NCBI GenBank assembly: GCA_027596075.1
Contig: JADGJC010000006.1
Location: 62,001 to 126,000, forward strand
DNA: 64,000 bases
Direction of reading: 5' to 3'
Origin: Rhizophlyctis rosea
Taxonomy: Eukaryota > Chytridiomycota > Chytridiomycetes > Rhizophlyctidales > Rhizophlyctidaceae
Positions 1 through 9,663 of this stretch are shown here, piece by piece. The position numbers and the translations under genes are program-made. The first letter of the stretch is position 1. Every line of letters begins with the position of its first letter. Below the pieces are notes generated by a model. That model did not search any database. It was not told the origin of the DNA and worked only from the letters and a program-made list of their open reading frames with translations.

Positions 1-2668
1 AAAGCGGAAATAGAACTCAGCGAAATGAATGCTCGCGTGGACTTGACGTCGTTGAAGTCTGAGTTGGAGGATGTGCAGGAAGCGCTGCGAAAGGAAACAG
101 TTCAACGCTGTGAGTATTGTGGTTTTCTCGTTCTCGTTCCAGAACATGGCTCTTACTGATTCGATTTCCCATAGTGGTGGTGAAAGATGAACGAGATGAG
201 CTCTTCAAATCCAGGGAAGATGTGGTGGCAGATTTGAAGCGAGTGCAGGTGCGATAGCATTCATGTTAGAGGGACGTATTCCGGAATCATTCACTAATTC
301 ATCTCACTCCATCAGAATGACCTCAGAAATTCGATGAACGCACAGAAATCCACAGCAGAAAAACTGCATGCCTTGGAGCTTGAGCATGAGGCTCTTCAAC
401 ATGCTCATGACGGTTCTCTGGCGGAAATTGAGCAGTTAGAGGCGACAAATTCGAATCTGACTTCCATGCTGGAACGAGAGCGCTCCGACCGCACCAAACA
501 CGAACAAAAAATGGCAGACGAAGCGAAAGCGCTCACGGCGAACTTCCAGGAGAAGCTGAAGGCTCTGAAGGAGGATCTCCGTGTGTCGAAAAGTGAGACC
601 GTGGATGCGCAACGGGAAATGCAAAGGGAGGAAAAGGAAGGGGAGAAGCTGGCGGCGCAGTTGGCGGGTGTGAAGGAAAACTTGGCACGATTACAGGCGG
701 AGAAGAAGGCAACGGAGAAGGAATTGGAACGGGCTAATCGTCAGATTGAGAAAATCCAGGACGAGGCCGCCAAATCGATCGAAAAGCTTAAAAAGCAGGC
801 GGAGAAGGAGCAGGAGGCTGCAGCGAAGGAGCACGCCGCGGGCGTGAAAAAGCTTCAACAGGAGGTGGAAGCTACTAGGAGGGCGGCGGAGAAACAGGTT
901 GGGGACGCCCAACGATCTGCGGAGGAGGAGATTGAGGAGTTACGGAGGGAGAATGAGAAGGGGACTAGGACGCTTGAGAGGCAGATGGAGAAGGTTAAGA
1001 CTCAGGCTGAGAAGGAGCTTCGGAGGTCGGTGGAGGGTTTTGAGGAGGAGAAGAAACATCGGGAGGAGGAGTGGGAGGAGGAACGGGCTGCGTGGGAGGA
1101 GGAGAGGCAAGGGTTCCAGAGGGAGTTGGGGGAAGCTAAGAGGCAGGAAAGGGCGCTTACCAAGGAGTTGCATGCTGCGAAGAAGGAGGGGTTGGAGGCT
1201 ACGAGGCGGTGGAAGGATGCTGGGAGTCAGGAGTCTCCGGGGAGGGATGGACAGGTTGGTTTTTGATGCGTTATGGTTTGTTGTTGAGTCTGTTTTTTGA
1301 GTCATGTTGACTGATGTGGATCTATGGATTTTTACTAGGCGTATCGCAAGCTGGAACTTGAGCACAGCCAGTTGATGGCGGAAGCGATTGCGCGGGAGAA
1401 GGAGTGGGTTGAGGAAAGGGATAAGTTGAGGGAGAAGCTTAGAGCTGCTGAGGTGGGTATTTTTGTTTTCTTTTGTGGCGATTTGATTATTGATTCAAGT
1501 TGATCATTCTTTAGCAAATCGCACTGGAATTACGTCGGCGTGAACCAGCCGCCGAGCAAAGTGCTGCGCCGAGGAGGAATCAGAAGGCTAAGAGCGGTGG
1601 GGCAGCGGGGCAGGCAAGTGGAGCGGAGCGTCCGGCCGAGGCACCGGTTCCTAGGGGGAGGAGGGTGCAAAAGGGCAAAGGCAATGCTCGTGTTGAGGAG
1701 ACGAGAGAAGAGGATCAGTTGGATGAGGAGGAGTACGAGGCTGGTCAGGATGAGCCCGCTCAGGTAGAAGAACCTGCACCGAAGAAACGTGGGAAAGGGA
1801 AAAAGGTATGATGCGTGGTCGGCGAGTCATAACGATGCAGCAGATATCAACATGCTCTGATAGGCACAAGAAGAACGTGAGCCGTCGGAAACAATTGACA
1901 GGTCAAGCGAAAGACCAAAGAAGGCGGCGGCCAGGAAACGAGCTGCACCTGCCAAGAATCCAACGACCGAAGACCAGGAGCAAAGCGACGGGCCCGAATC
2001 GAATGCGGCGCCGGCGAGGAAGCGTCGAAATCCCACTTCCAAGCAAACTGGTGCTACCGAGGGAGGGGACGCAACGGCGTTGGCTGGGAGTGTGGATGGC
2101 GAAGAAGGGGGTGAAGAGAGGTCGGGGCCTTCGAAACCGCCACGGCAAGCGGCGTCTGCTACGCCTGCTGGGGATGAGGAAGAGGCAGAGACTCCTGCTG
2201 TGGAAGAGCCGCAGAAGGCAAAGCGGAGGAAGCTGAATGCGGCGAAATCGAGGATGTCGGTTGAGCAGGTTGAGGCTAGTGAGGTATGTCTGAGCGGGCT
2301 AGGCTATCGTTTCTTCCAAGATTCGAGGTTAATGATTTTCTCTTTTGCAGAACCAAAGTACAAAACCCACAGCCACAGCCCCGACTACCACCACAACAAG
2401 CAGCAGCAACACAACCACCAGCACCGGCTTCCCACTCGCGAATCCACTCAGACCAGGAGGAAGTGGTAGTGGTGGTAGCGGTGGCGGCGCACCCTGGTCC
2501 CTCAGCGGCGCTCCCACGCTCTCGTTCGGACCCACCAGCAAACTGGCACCGACATCGAGCTTCTCGGCGACGTCGGTGCTCCCACCACCGGTTGCGAAGC
2601 GTGCTAAAGTGGATCCAAGGAGATACCAGCAGATTTTGAAAGGGTATAGTGGGATTCCACTTGCTTGA
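1..2668 (+). CDS. Coiled-coil protein with basic/acidic and Ser/Thr/Pro-rich C-terminal tail (5' partial)
   Basis: The gene enters from the left edge in frame, so its start is missing. Seven exons fit one reading frame: 1-109, 175-248, 316-1254, 1339-1452, 1515-1805, 1864-2283 and 2351-2668 (755 codons with stop). The first four exons, about 410 residues, are almost pure heptad coiled coil rich in Glu, Lys, Arg and Gln. Exons 5-6 encode a disordered tail with alternating basic (KKRGKGKK) and acidic patches. Exon 7 is Thr/Ser/Gly-rich and ends in a short conserved-looking motif, YQQILKGYSGIPLA. This layout resembles the tail of nuclear-basket (Mlp/TPR) or kinesin-type proteins, but no diagnostic domain is visible and I do not assign a function. 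The frame and splice sites are well supported; the identity is not. Confidence 0.75.
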
Positions 2669-3555
2669 TTTTGGGGGTGGGTCTTTTTTGGTGGCCAGAA
2701 TCCATTTAATTATGGACTTGGTTGTGCAGGAGTGAATGATATGCGGTTGTTTGGCGGTTTCATCACGCAAATTCGGGGGGAGGGGATGTGTATACAGTGT
2801 GTTTTTGCAATACAATTCATTTTGGGGGATTTGTTGAGTTGCTTTCTGTTTTCCTTCTTTCAGTTTTGGTTTCTTTGCTGGTGGTTCGTCGTGTGTTGTA
2901 TTTATGAAGTTGAGGTGAGGGGCAGATTTGGCTTTTTGGCACGGAAGTTTGGTATCACGCTCTGTCTGTGCTATTGGACACGACCATGCCGACTGGAAAC
3001 GGTGAGATCGTGTGCTTGTGGACAGGGGGCTTGGACCAGACTTTTCTGTTTGAGGATAAAACGAGATCGAGTGTTAAGCAGGATTGCACATGAACCCACA
3101 CGTGTGCTATGTCGGACCCCTCAACTAATTGTGATCTTCCTTCGTGTCGTGTTAATATTTACAAGAAATCTCTCTTTGTTGCGAGATATGGATGTGTGTG
3201 GTGGAAGTAGAGGGCACGAACGGGGTATCCAGTTTTTTTTTTTTTGGACTTTTCTTCACTCTGGGACTCCGAGAAACATGGGCAGGCTCCATTTTGGATA
3301 CGTCTATTGAAGGAAGATAGGATGTGAGCAATGATTCATAACAGGGGGAGGAAAGGTCTCCACCCCGTTGCCTTCCCAAGACACAGGCTCAAGGGGGCAA
3401 CAACGATTCGTGCACACCTTATTTTTCCGGTCCTTCTCAGTACTTAGCAGTTCCCGCACGACGACAGCTTGACGCACCAACACATCGATCGCGGGACGGG
3501 ATGGGAGGCCAGAAAGAGCTATATGGGCGTCAGAAAGAGATATATATGCGTTTCT
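2669..3555. other. Convergent intergenic region, no gene seen
   Basis: These 890 bases separate the coiled-coil gene from the 3' end of the LisH-CTLH gene. A 192-codon frame is open at 2732-3310 but its product is low-complexity, rich in Phe, Cys and Trp and has no recognisable domain, so I treat it as chance. There is a T-tract near 3231-3244. Nothing else was recognised. Confidence 0.5.
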
Positions 3556-4609
3556 TCAAACTGAAGGTACGAGATGATTTGATGGTTGGCCCTTACATAA
3601 GATATGACTATTCAAATTCGATGCGACCTCTTCTCTTCTGTCCTGAGAAAGGTACTGTCCGACGGGTGATGTTTCCGGATTTGCATATGCGATGAGGGCC
3701 ATGATGTCGTTCCAGCGGGTTTTGAAGGGTTCTACGCGGTATTCGGGGCGGTGGAGTTCTGCGTAGATCGGATGCATGGTTTTTGAATACAGAAAGCTTG
3801 CCATCAGCAATGCGAAAAAGCCGGATCGGGGGTTCCGAGCGAATCTCCCAAACACAAGAGAAAATCGAAGGGAAGGGTTTACCTAGATGTGCATACTGTA
3901 AAGCCTCCGTGGCACTCTTCCGTACGCATTCAATGAATTGTTGGCATTTCAGTTGGAAGAGCATCTCGACGTTTGCTTCGGTTGTGGGTTTCATTGCTTC
4001 GGGAAAGGCCGCGGTGCAGTAGTCTATTGCTTCTTGTAGATCTCCGGCTGTGATCAACTCTTGCAGGTGTTTTCGTTGATCTAATGTTCGTAATGCTTGA
4101 GCTGTTCCCCACGATACCCCGCCGCTGCCGCCGCCCGCGCCCACCGTCCCGCCCATCCCGCCAATCCCAACACTCCCGCCGCTCTCTGAATATGGTCGAT
4201 TGTCGAGGAGAGAGTCCCCATCGTACATGTTGCTATCGCCTTCGCTGTCCATGCCGCCGCCTCCGAGCCCTGCCCCGTCGTCAATGTCCATGGCGGTGGC
4301 GCCGCCATTTCTATCTGACCCGGTTGAGAAGTTGCGTGGTGGTTGGTGACTCTTGTCCTTCCGCGCGCCGCGTCCCCGTACACTGCTCGCGGCACTTGAG
4401 CCGCCGGTGTTGCGTCCACTGCTGCTGTTGCTGCGGTCTACGTGGTGCTGGAAGTCACCGAATGCTTTGGCGGTTTCGCTGAAGCAGTTGTACACTAGGT
4501 AATCGTAGACTAGCCGGTGGACCGCGTCGGGTTCGGGGAAGGGTGCGGAGCGTTCCCATGCTTCTTGGGCGCGGTCCGGGCCGGGTGGAGCTCCTTTAAT
4601 GTCAACCAT
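3556..4609 (-). CDS. LisH-CTLH-CRA protein (RanBPM/GID family)
   Basis: Two exons, 4609-3883 and 3758-3556, encode 309 residues; the intron is 3882-3759. The start is the first ATG of the frame (MVDIKG). A LisH motif lies near residues 30-55 (YDYLVYNCFSETAKAF). About 130 residues of Gly/Ser/Asp-rich disorder follow. Then comes a CTLH segment (LDQRKHLQELITAGDLQEAI) and a CRA segment (ALIAYANPETSPVG, then LNSHIL). Family members are scaffold subunits of the GID/CTLH ubiquitin ligase. Unlike RanBP9/10 this protein has no SPRY domain, and unlike GID8 its LisH and CTLH are widely separated. The last few residues after LNSHIL look unconserved and a possible GTAAGG donor lies there, so one more 3' exon may be missing. 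It is divergent from ATP16. Confidence 0.8.
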
Positions 4610-5091
4610 TTGCAGTGAGGCGCGGCTAGTAGTTGTCAGATCTAGGGAATGCGTTAGAGGTGCTTCGTGTTTCAAGTTGTCTTCTGCTTCTCCAGGTGTA
4701 GAAGATTGGAAGGCCTTAGGTGGCGAGGGTGAAGCAGAGAGGGAGGAGGTCGAAAATGAAGCGTGTCTTTGGCTGGGGTCAGGTGCGGTGTGTTACCGGT
4801 GTCTTGGGTTCCTGGGCCAGACCCCGGACTTTGTGGCGTGGTTATGTAAGCCACAAAAGCCACATACGGCTTATTTTGGCCGCGTGAGGCTTATTGTTAA
4901 GCTGACACATGCATCACGATACAGGTCTCCGATTCGTCATGGCTGCCCATTAGATCGCAAGCCTCATGGCCGTCCAAATTCAACCTTGGGCAGCTTCGTG
5001 ACAACTGAGTGTGAGAGCGGTTTTGAGAAGGCAATCGTCCATTCCATCATCTCCATCCCTGTCCCCTACTCTACACCCACTCCGAACGACC
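4610..5091. promoter_or_regulatory. Divergent promoter region between LisH-CTLH gene and ATP16
   Basis: The region lies between two divergent starts (4609 and 5092), so it must hold both promoters. No TATA box or other decisive element was identified; a pyrimidine-rich stretch precedes the ATP16 start. Confidence 0.4.
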
Positions 5092-6053
5092 ATGTTCATC
5101 CGCTCGGCAACACGTGTGGCCCGTCCCTTGGCCAGATATGGTACGCATAGACTTCGAGCTAGCGGTCGATGCTGATATCAGATTGGTCGCTCTGATCCCT
5201 TTATTTACTCTCTCTTTCCAGCCCGGTCTTACGCAACCGAGGCGACTCCCGGACCTGGCAAGCTCCTGTTGAACTTCACCGCTCCCCACCAGGTACATAT
5301 CTTGCGGATGCCATACCTTTTTCGCCACAGGATTGACAATCTTACCACTTGGGTCTCGTATACTTCCATGTGACCGGTTGTGTATCCCTCACCTTGCGCC
5401 TCCTCACCTTGCGCCTCCTCACCTTGCTGCCCTATCACAAATGAATCCGTATCACATAGACCTACCTCCGCAACATCGAAGTCCAACAAGTGAACTTGTC
5501 CTCCACCGAGGGTGACATGGGTATTTTGGCCGACCACGTTCCCACAATTGCCGAGCTCAAGCCCGGAGTCGTCGAGATTTTCTCCACCTCTGACAAGCCT
5601 AAGAAGTTCTTCGGTGCGTTTTCCCTCACATTTGCAGATCAGATTCGTGGACTGCTGGGCAAAAGGCTGGATAAGGCGATGAGGTTTCGGTGAAACAGGG
5701 ATTTGCATCAACCACGGGTACTGATCGGGGACCATTTTGTGAATCAATCTAGTGAGCGGTGGATTCGCCTCCATCAATCCCGACTCCACCCTTAACATCA
5801 ACGCCGTCGAAGCTTTCCCCTTGGAGGACGTTGACTTCGATGTGAGTGTTTTGGATCATTTAAATCGGGAGATTGCAGGAAGGTAGCGAAAGTTGTTGTA
5901 TGGAGATGCTGACCGCCCTTGGCAATGTTTTAGGCCACCCGCCGTGCTTCCGAAGACGCAAACAGGAGGGCAAACAGCGGTTCCGAGGCTGAGAAGGCTG
6001 CTGCCAAGATCGAGCTGGAGGTGTACGAGGCACTGCTCGCTGCCCAGAAATAG
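5092..6053 (+). CDS. ATP16: Mitochondrial F1 ATP synthase subunit delta
   Basis: Five exons (5092-5140, 5222-5292, 5460-5613, 5753-5841, 5934-6053) encode 160 residues. The product matches the F1 delta/epsilon subunit of the central stalk, which sits with gamma on the c-ring and couples rotation to catalysis. The N-terminus MFIRSATRVARPLARY is Arg-rich and lacks acids, as expected for a mitochondrial presequence. The beta-sandwich domain shows the family motifs VQQVNLSSTEGDMGILADHV and LKPGVVEI, followed by SGGFASINPDSTLNINAVEA and a C-terminal helical hairpin rich in Ala and Glu ending ALLAAQK. Length is normal for the family. Intron 2 contains a short tandem repeat. High confidence. Confidence 0.95.
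5390..5430 (+). repeat. 15-bp tandem repeat in ATP16 intron 2
   Basis: The unit CACCTTGCGCCTCCT occurs twice in a row and is followed by a partial third copy (CACCTTGC). It lies wholly inside the second intron of ATP16. Confidence 0.8.
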
Positions 6054-6382
6054 ATTCCCTTGTTCTGTTGAGCACTTAATATAAAGGATTACGGACTGGA
6101 GACGATTGTGTGGAAATTGTGTTGATCGTTGGGTAGCCGGAAGAGCGGGCAGCGAATGATGGAGGAGACTTACTCTGATTGCGTTCGAGGATGGGAGTGT
6201 TGAGCTTTGAAGGCCTGCAGAAGCGGAAAATGTGCGGAATGCCGGCAGGCAGTACGGGTACATGCGCGTGATCGGGGGAAACCATGCAGGATGTCTTTGG
6301 CTTCTATTCAGGACGCTATATACAGAGACATGAAGTACTCAAACACAATTTCACTATCTAACAACCAGACGACTCAAAATGA
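6054..6382. other. Convergent intergenic region, no gene seen
   Basis: This stretch separates the 3' ends of ATP16 and the acyl-CoA synthetase-like gene. I searched it on the minus strand for the missing C-terminal domain of the synthetase (the KLAQGEY-type motif) and did not find it. Confidence 0.5.
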
Positions 6383-9118
6383 TTACACCCGACCAAGGAT
6401 CTTCACCGTTCCGTTTGGCAAAAGCTCCGCCAGGTCACCTCTGCAAATGTGGACAACACAATAGTAAGTACTGAATTGCATGATTGATTTTCATACAACC
6501 ATGAACAAGAACGCACGTATGAAACCATCCGGTCGCATCAATTACTTCCGCAGTTGCTTTTGGCTCCTTGTAAGACTCTTTCATCAAAACTGGACCGCGG
6601 ATGCAAAGCTTTCATGAAGAGGGGAGGTTAGCGTCCGCTTGCATGATAGGTTTGCTGAGATCCAATTGCTTCACCTCTCCTCGTGGGTTTGGCTTGTCAA
6701 TAGCAAGATGACTCTTCGCCGGCACGTCAACCAACTTCACCTCTGCTGACGAAATCGCGAGTCCAATATGTGCGCCAAATGGATATTGGTAATCACCTGT
6801 GACATATGGTCTGTTAGTAAATCTTTGCTGTTGCAAGGAAACCGGGATGCAGGGGCTACAAACCATAGCTTGTACATAGTGCGGCCCCGGAACATTCTGG
6901 TTTACCATACGTCTCGTATACTTGACAGCTGCCGCACACAAACGGTCAGCACGTGTTTCGCAGAAGGCACTTCTTCATAGAACACATCAAACCTTACCCC
7001 AAAACAGTCCTGAAGAAATTCAATGTTGGAGGATCCACCGCACCCTGACTGGAGCTCCCATCACAAACAACAAGCCTCAACTTCCCGCCCAGCTTTGCTT
7101 GAAGCCCTCGCATCCCAATACTATCCCACACCGTGTCTTTCGCCACGCGGCCGTCGTGCAACGCAGACCCCTTGGCCCAAAATGCGAGCTTGAGAGCAAG
7201 GGATTGGAGGACTCCAGCGGATGAAATTTCTGATTTGATTCTATTGCACGCAAAGATGAGTTTAGAAGTCAGTGTGAGTCAAGCTCATTTCTGATGGAAC
7301 AAACCTGGCATGGATACGGTTCAGAGTAGCCCCATCCGTGAACAATGCCTACAGAATTCAAATGTCAAATCCGCTTTCCTTCCAAAGACCAACATAGAAT
7401 AAATCCCATACCGTAGGTTCCAGAGATGCCAGCTCCTCATACAAATTATCCCTTTCAGCGAAAACAACCTGACACCCACTGATGGCTCACATGAGTTCGA
7501 CATCACACCATATGACTTGGATGTACCAGTATTTACCTGCGAACTGCAAGATGAAGTATTGTTCTTTCAGATATTTCGCTCAACGGTCGCTGGGGCGTTG
7601 TCAATGTTAGTTCCTCACGTTGGGCTCATCACCCGCACCAGATCCTTACGTGAGATACATAGCGATCTTCCGCGCCCAGTAGTAAAGTGGGAGGGACAGT
7701 GTACAGGATTCCAGCTCCTGCAGACTTATCAAATGCCGGTTCAGTTTCATGGCCAAAGCTGTCTAAACGCGCAAGCAACATACCGCAACGGCCCAGTGTT
7801 GGAGGACAACGGACTTAGAGGTCCCATCCGATGTCGGCGAAATCTAGGCATACTGTCAATGCCGACAGTATATTGAAGGTTGACCAACCATACATGACTT
7901 ACCGTGAATATATCGTCCGGCTGAGGGGCAGTGTGATCCTTCGGATGTTCAACACCAAGCCTCTCGATATCCTTCATAGTCCATATGGTAATATCTAATG
8001 CACCAGCTCGTTCCGTCAGTTGCTGGGGCACAGTTGTTACATCCACCAAAACCACCTGCTATTTAAGGGGGTTCATGGTTAATGTTTTGGAGTGCTAAAA
8101 GGTTGAGGATGCTACCAGCAGTACCTTCAGGTTTGCACATGCACCTTTGCTATCAAAGAGCTTGCCGACATGACTCGTATCTGTCACGACCACTGTCAAG
8201 CCAGTGTGAGTTACCAATTGCTCAATTGTGGGAGAGTCGGCTGATGAGGGAATAGGGATAGACACTAGCGCATATGTTACGCAAGCTGAGCGACGCCATT
8301 GGGGTCAGTATCGCCGTATGAATGTATGTGCGAATTCCTCCATGTTACCATAATCTGTAATAACCCACTCTGGATGCAGCACGTTAGTACTACTAGGCTG
8401 GGACCGATATATGAAATGCATCTTACCTGGCCCATTGGAAAGGAAGATGCCCACCAAGTTCTTCGCTTCGGGATCAACATCGTGCTTGAGAGATTCCAAC
8501 GGGAGGGAATGAAGCAATCCTGCGCCGAAGTTTCCCACGCGCTTGCCAAGATCGTCTTGGACAGTCATGTCGATCAGATGGAAGGAAGAATACACCTTCT
8601 CAAGTGACACACCAACCAGCTTTCATCCATGCGTAGGTGCCGCCCGTCTTATAACCCAGGAGAGGATGTTGTGGTCTTGTTTTGACAGTATTCCAAAACG
8701 CGTCTGGTCTTTCACGTCAGCTTCATTGTTTACAACTTGCATGAGGACGCATGATACAACCATAAGTAGTTTTCGCATTCTTATCATAGAAGGATACAAG
8801 AGGTCTGTCGTGTGGAGTCATTCTGTTCCGAAGCACAGCAGTTTCGCCCGAAAGACGCGTCCGAGACACCTGCAAACTGCTCAGCAAGGAGAACCTTCTG
8901 ACTTCCGGGAATCCACTCATACCTCGCCTTGCTGCCTCAAAAGGGCTGGGTGAACATCTGGTGAACGGTTTTGTTGACTAGCGAGAAGCCCCAGCAAGAC
9001 TGTGAAGATATGCAGGGTGAGTCCCACGTTCCACCTACCGTATGGTTCTCTTTCTCACACACTCACCGACAGTTGGGGCCAGGAGCAGTGTTGCACTGTC
9101 AGCTTGCAGACCCGTCAT
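6383..9118 (-). pseudogene. Degenerate, C-terminally truncated long-chain acyl-CoA synthetase
   Basis: Roughly 18 short exons on the minus strand can be aligned by eye to long-chain acyl-CoA synthetases, from MTGLQAD (9118) to the stop at 6383. Recognisable segments in order are VSRTRLSGETAVLRNR; VGNFGAGLL with GIFLSNGPEWVI; QPDDIFT; a stretch with KDTVWDSIGMRGLQAKLGG; GCQVYETYG; AEVKLVDVP with DKPNPRGEV; LCIRGPVLMKESY; ATGWFHTGDLAELLPNGTVK. The catalytic motifs are damaged: the ATP loop, normally YTSGTTGxPKG, reads PTSDGTSKSVV; GYGxTE is reduced to ETYG and followed by a gap; SGAAP reads CDGSS. The protein stops at ILGRV, so the C-terminal domain with the catalytic lysine is absent. A +1 frameshift is also needed near 8600-8626, where the natural frame runs into TGA. 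It is either a transcribed pseudogene or a non-catalytic relic. The homology is clear; the functional status is inferred. Confidence 0.75.
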
Positions 9119-9663
9119 TGAGAGGTCTGAAAATCGTGTTGAGTTGAATGAGAGATGCGAGGGACGTAAGGTTTCCTTTATCTAACCATTGAAGGTGGTC
9201 AAGATGAAAGGTATAAAAATAGGTTGAACTTGCAGGGGGAGCGGAAGTGGAAGACGGAGTTGGCGGACCGCATTTTGGGCCCGATATGGGCCGGGCCTGA
9301 ACGTGTGCTGGTTGTAAACAATGGCTGGTGAGTCCGAATGGGTCATTGCTTTCACTGCAAGAAACCAGCGTGAAGCATGATGAGTCACATAATGGGTTTC
9401 ACAGTCACCAAGCCACACGATGTTTTCTTGTTGGTTGCGTGCAATTTGGCCGATGGGATTGGGCCAGTCTGCCGTGAGTGCCTGAGCAAGTCGCTGGAAG
9501 GAAAGGGTGACTTGTGAGCTGCCTGTGAAGAGTCCGCTTCCTCGTTAGAGATCACCGTAAATCCGCTGTAGTCGGTCGGTTCACACGCACCCCAATCCAG
9601 GTCGATAGAGTCTCACAGAACATCTCGAACTCCCCTATCGTACGCAACACATAAACGCACAAT
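9119..9663. promoter_or_regulatory. Divergent promoter region, acyl-CoA synthetase relic / eIF3c
   Basis: These 545 bases separate the start of the degenerate synthetase gene from the eIF3c start. Several GGGCC-type words occur (9275-9297 and 9459-9466) but their number is close to chance for the window. No core promoter element is certain. Confidence 0.35.

Noticed and set aside
2732..3310. 192-codon plus-strand ORF after the coiled-coil gene
   Set aside because: Product is low-complexity and Phe/Cys/Trp-rich with no domain, and it lies between two convergent 3' ends; probably UTR or intergenic DNA.
9275..9466. TGGGCC/GGCCCA words upstream of eIF3c, the cyclin, eL8 and other genes as a shared promoter motif
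   Set aside because: By hand count the number of occurrences in the window and in intergenic DNA is close to what a six-base word gives by chance.
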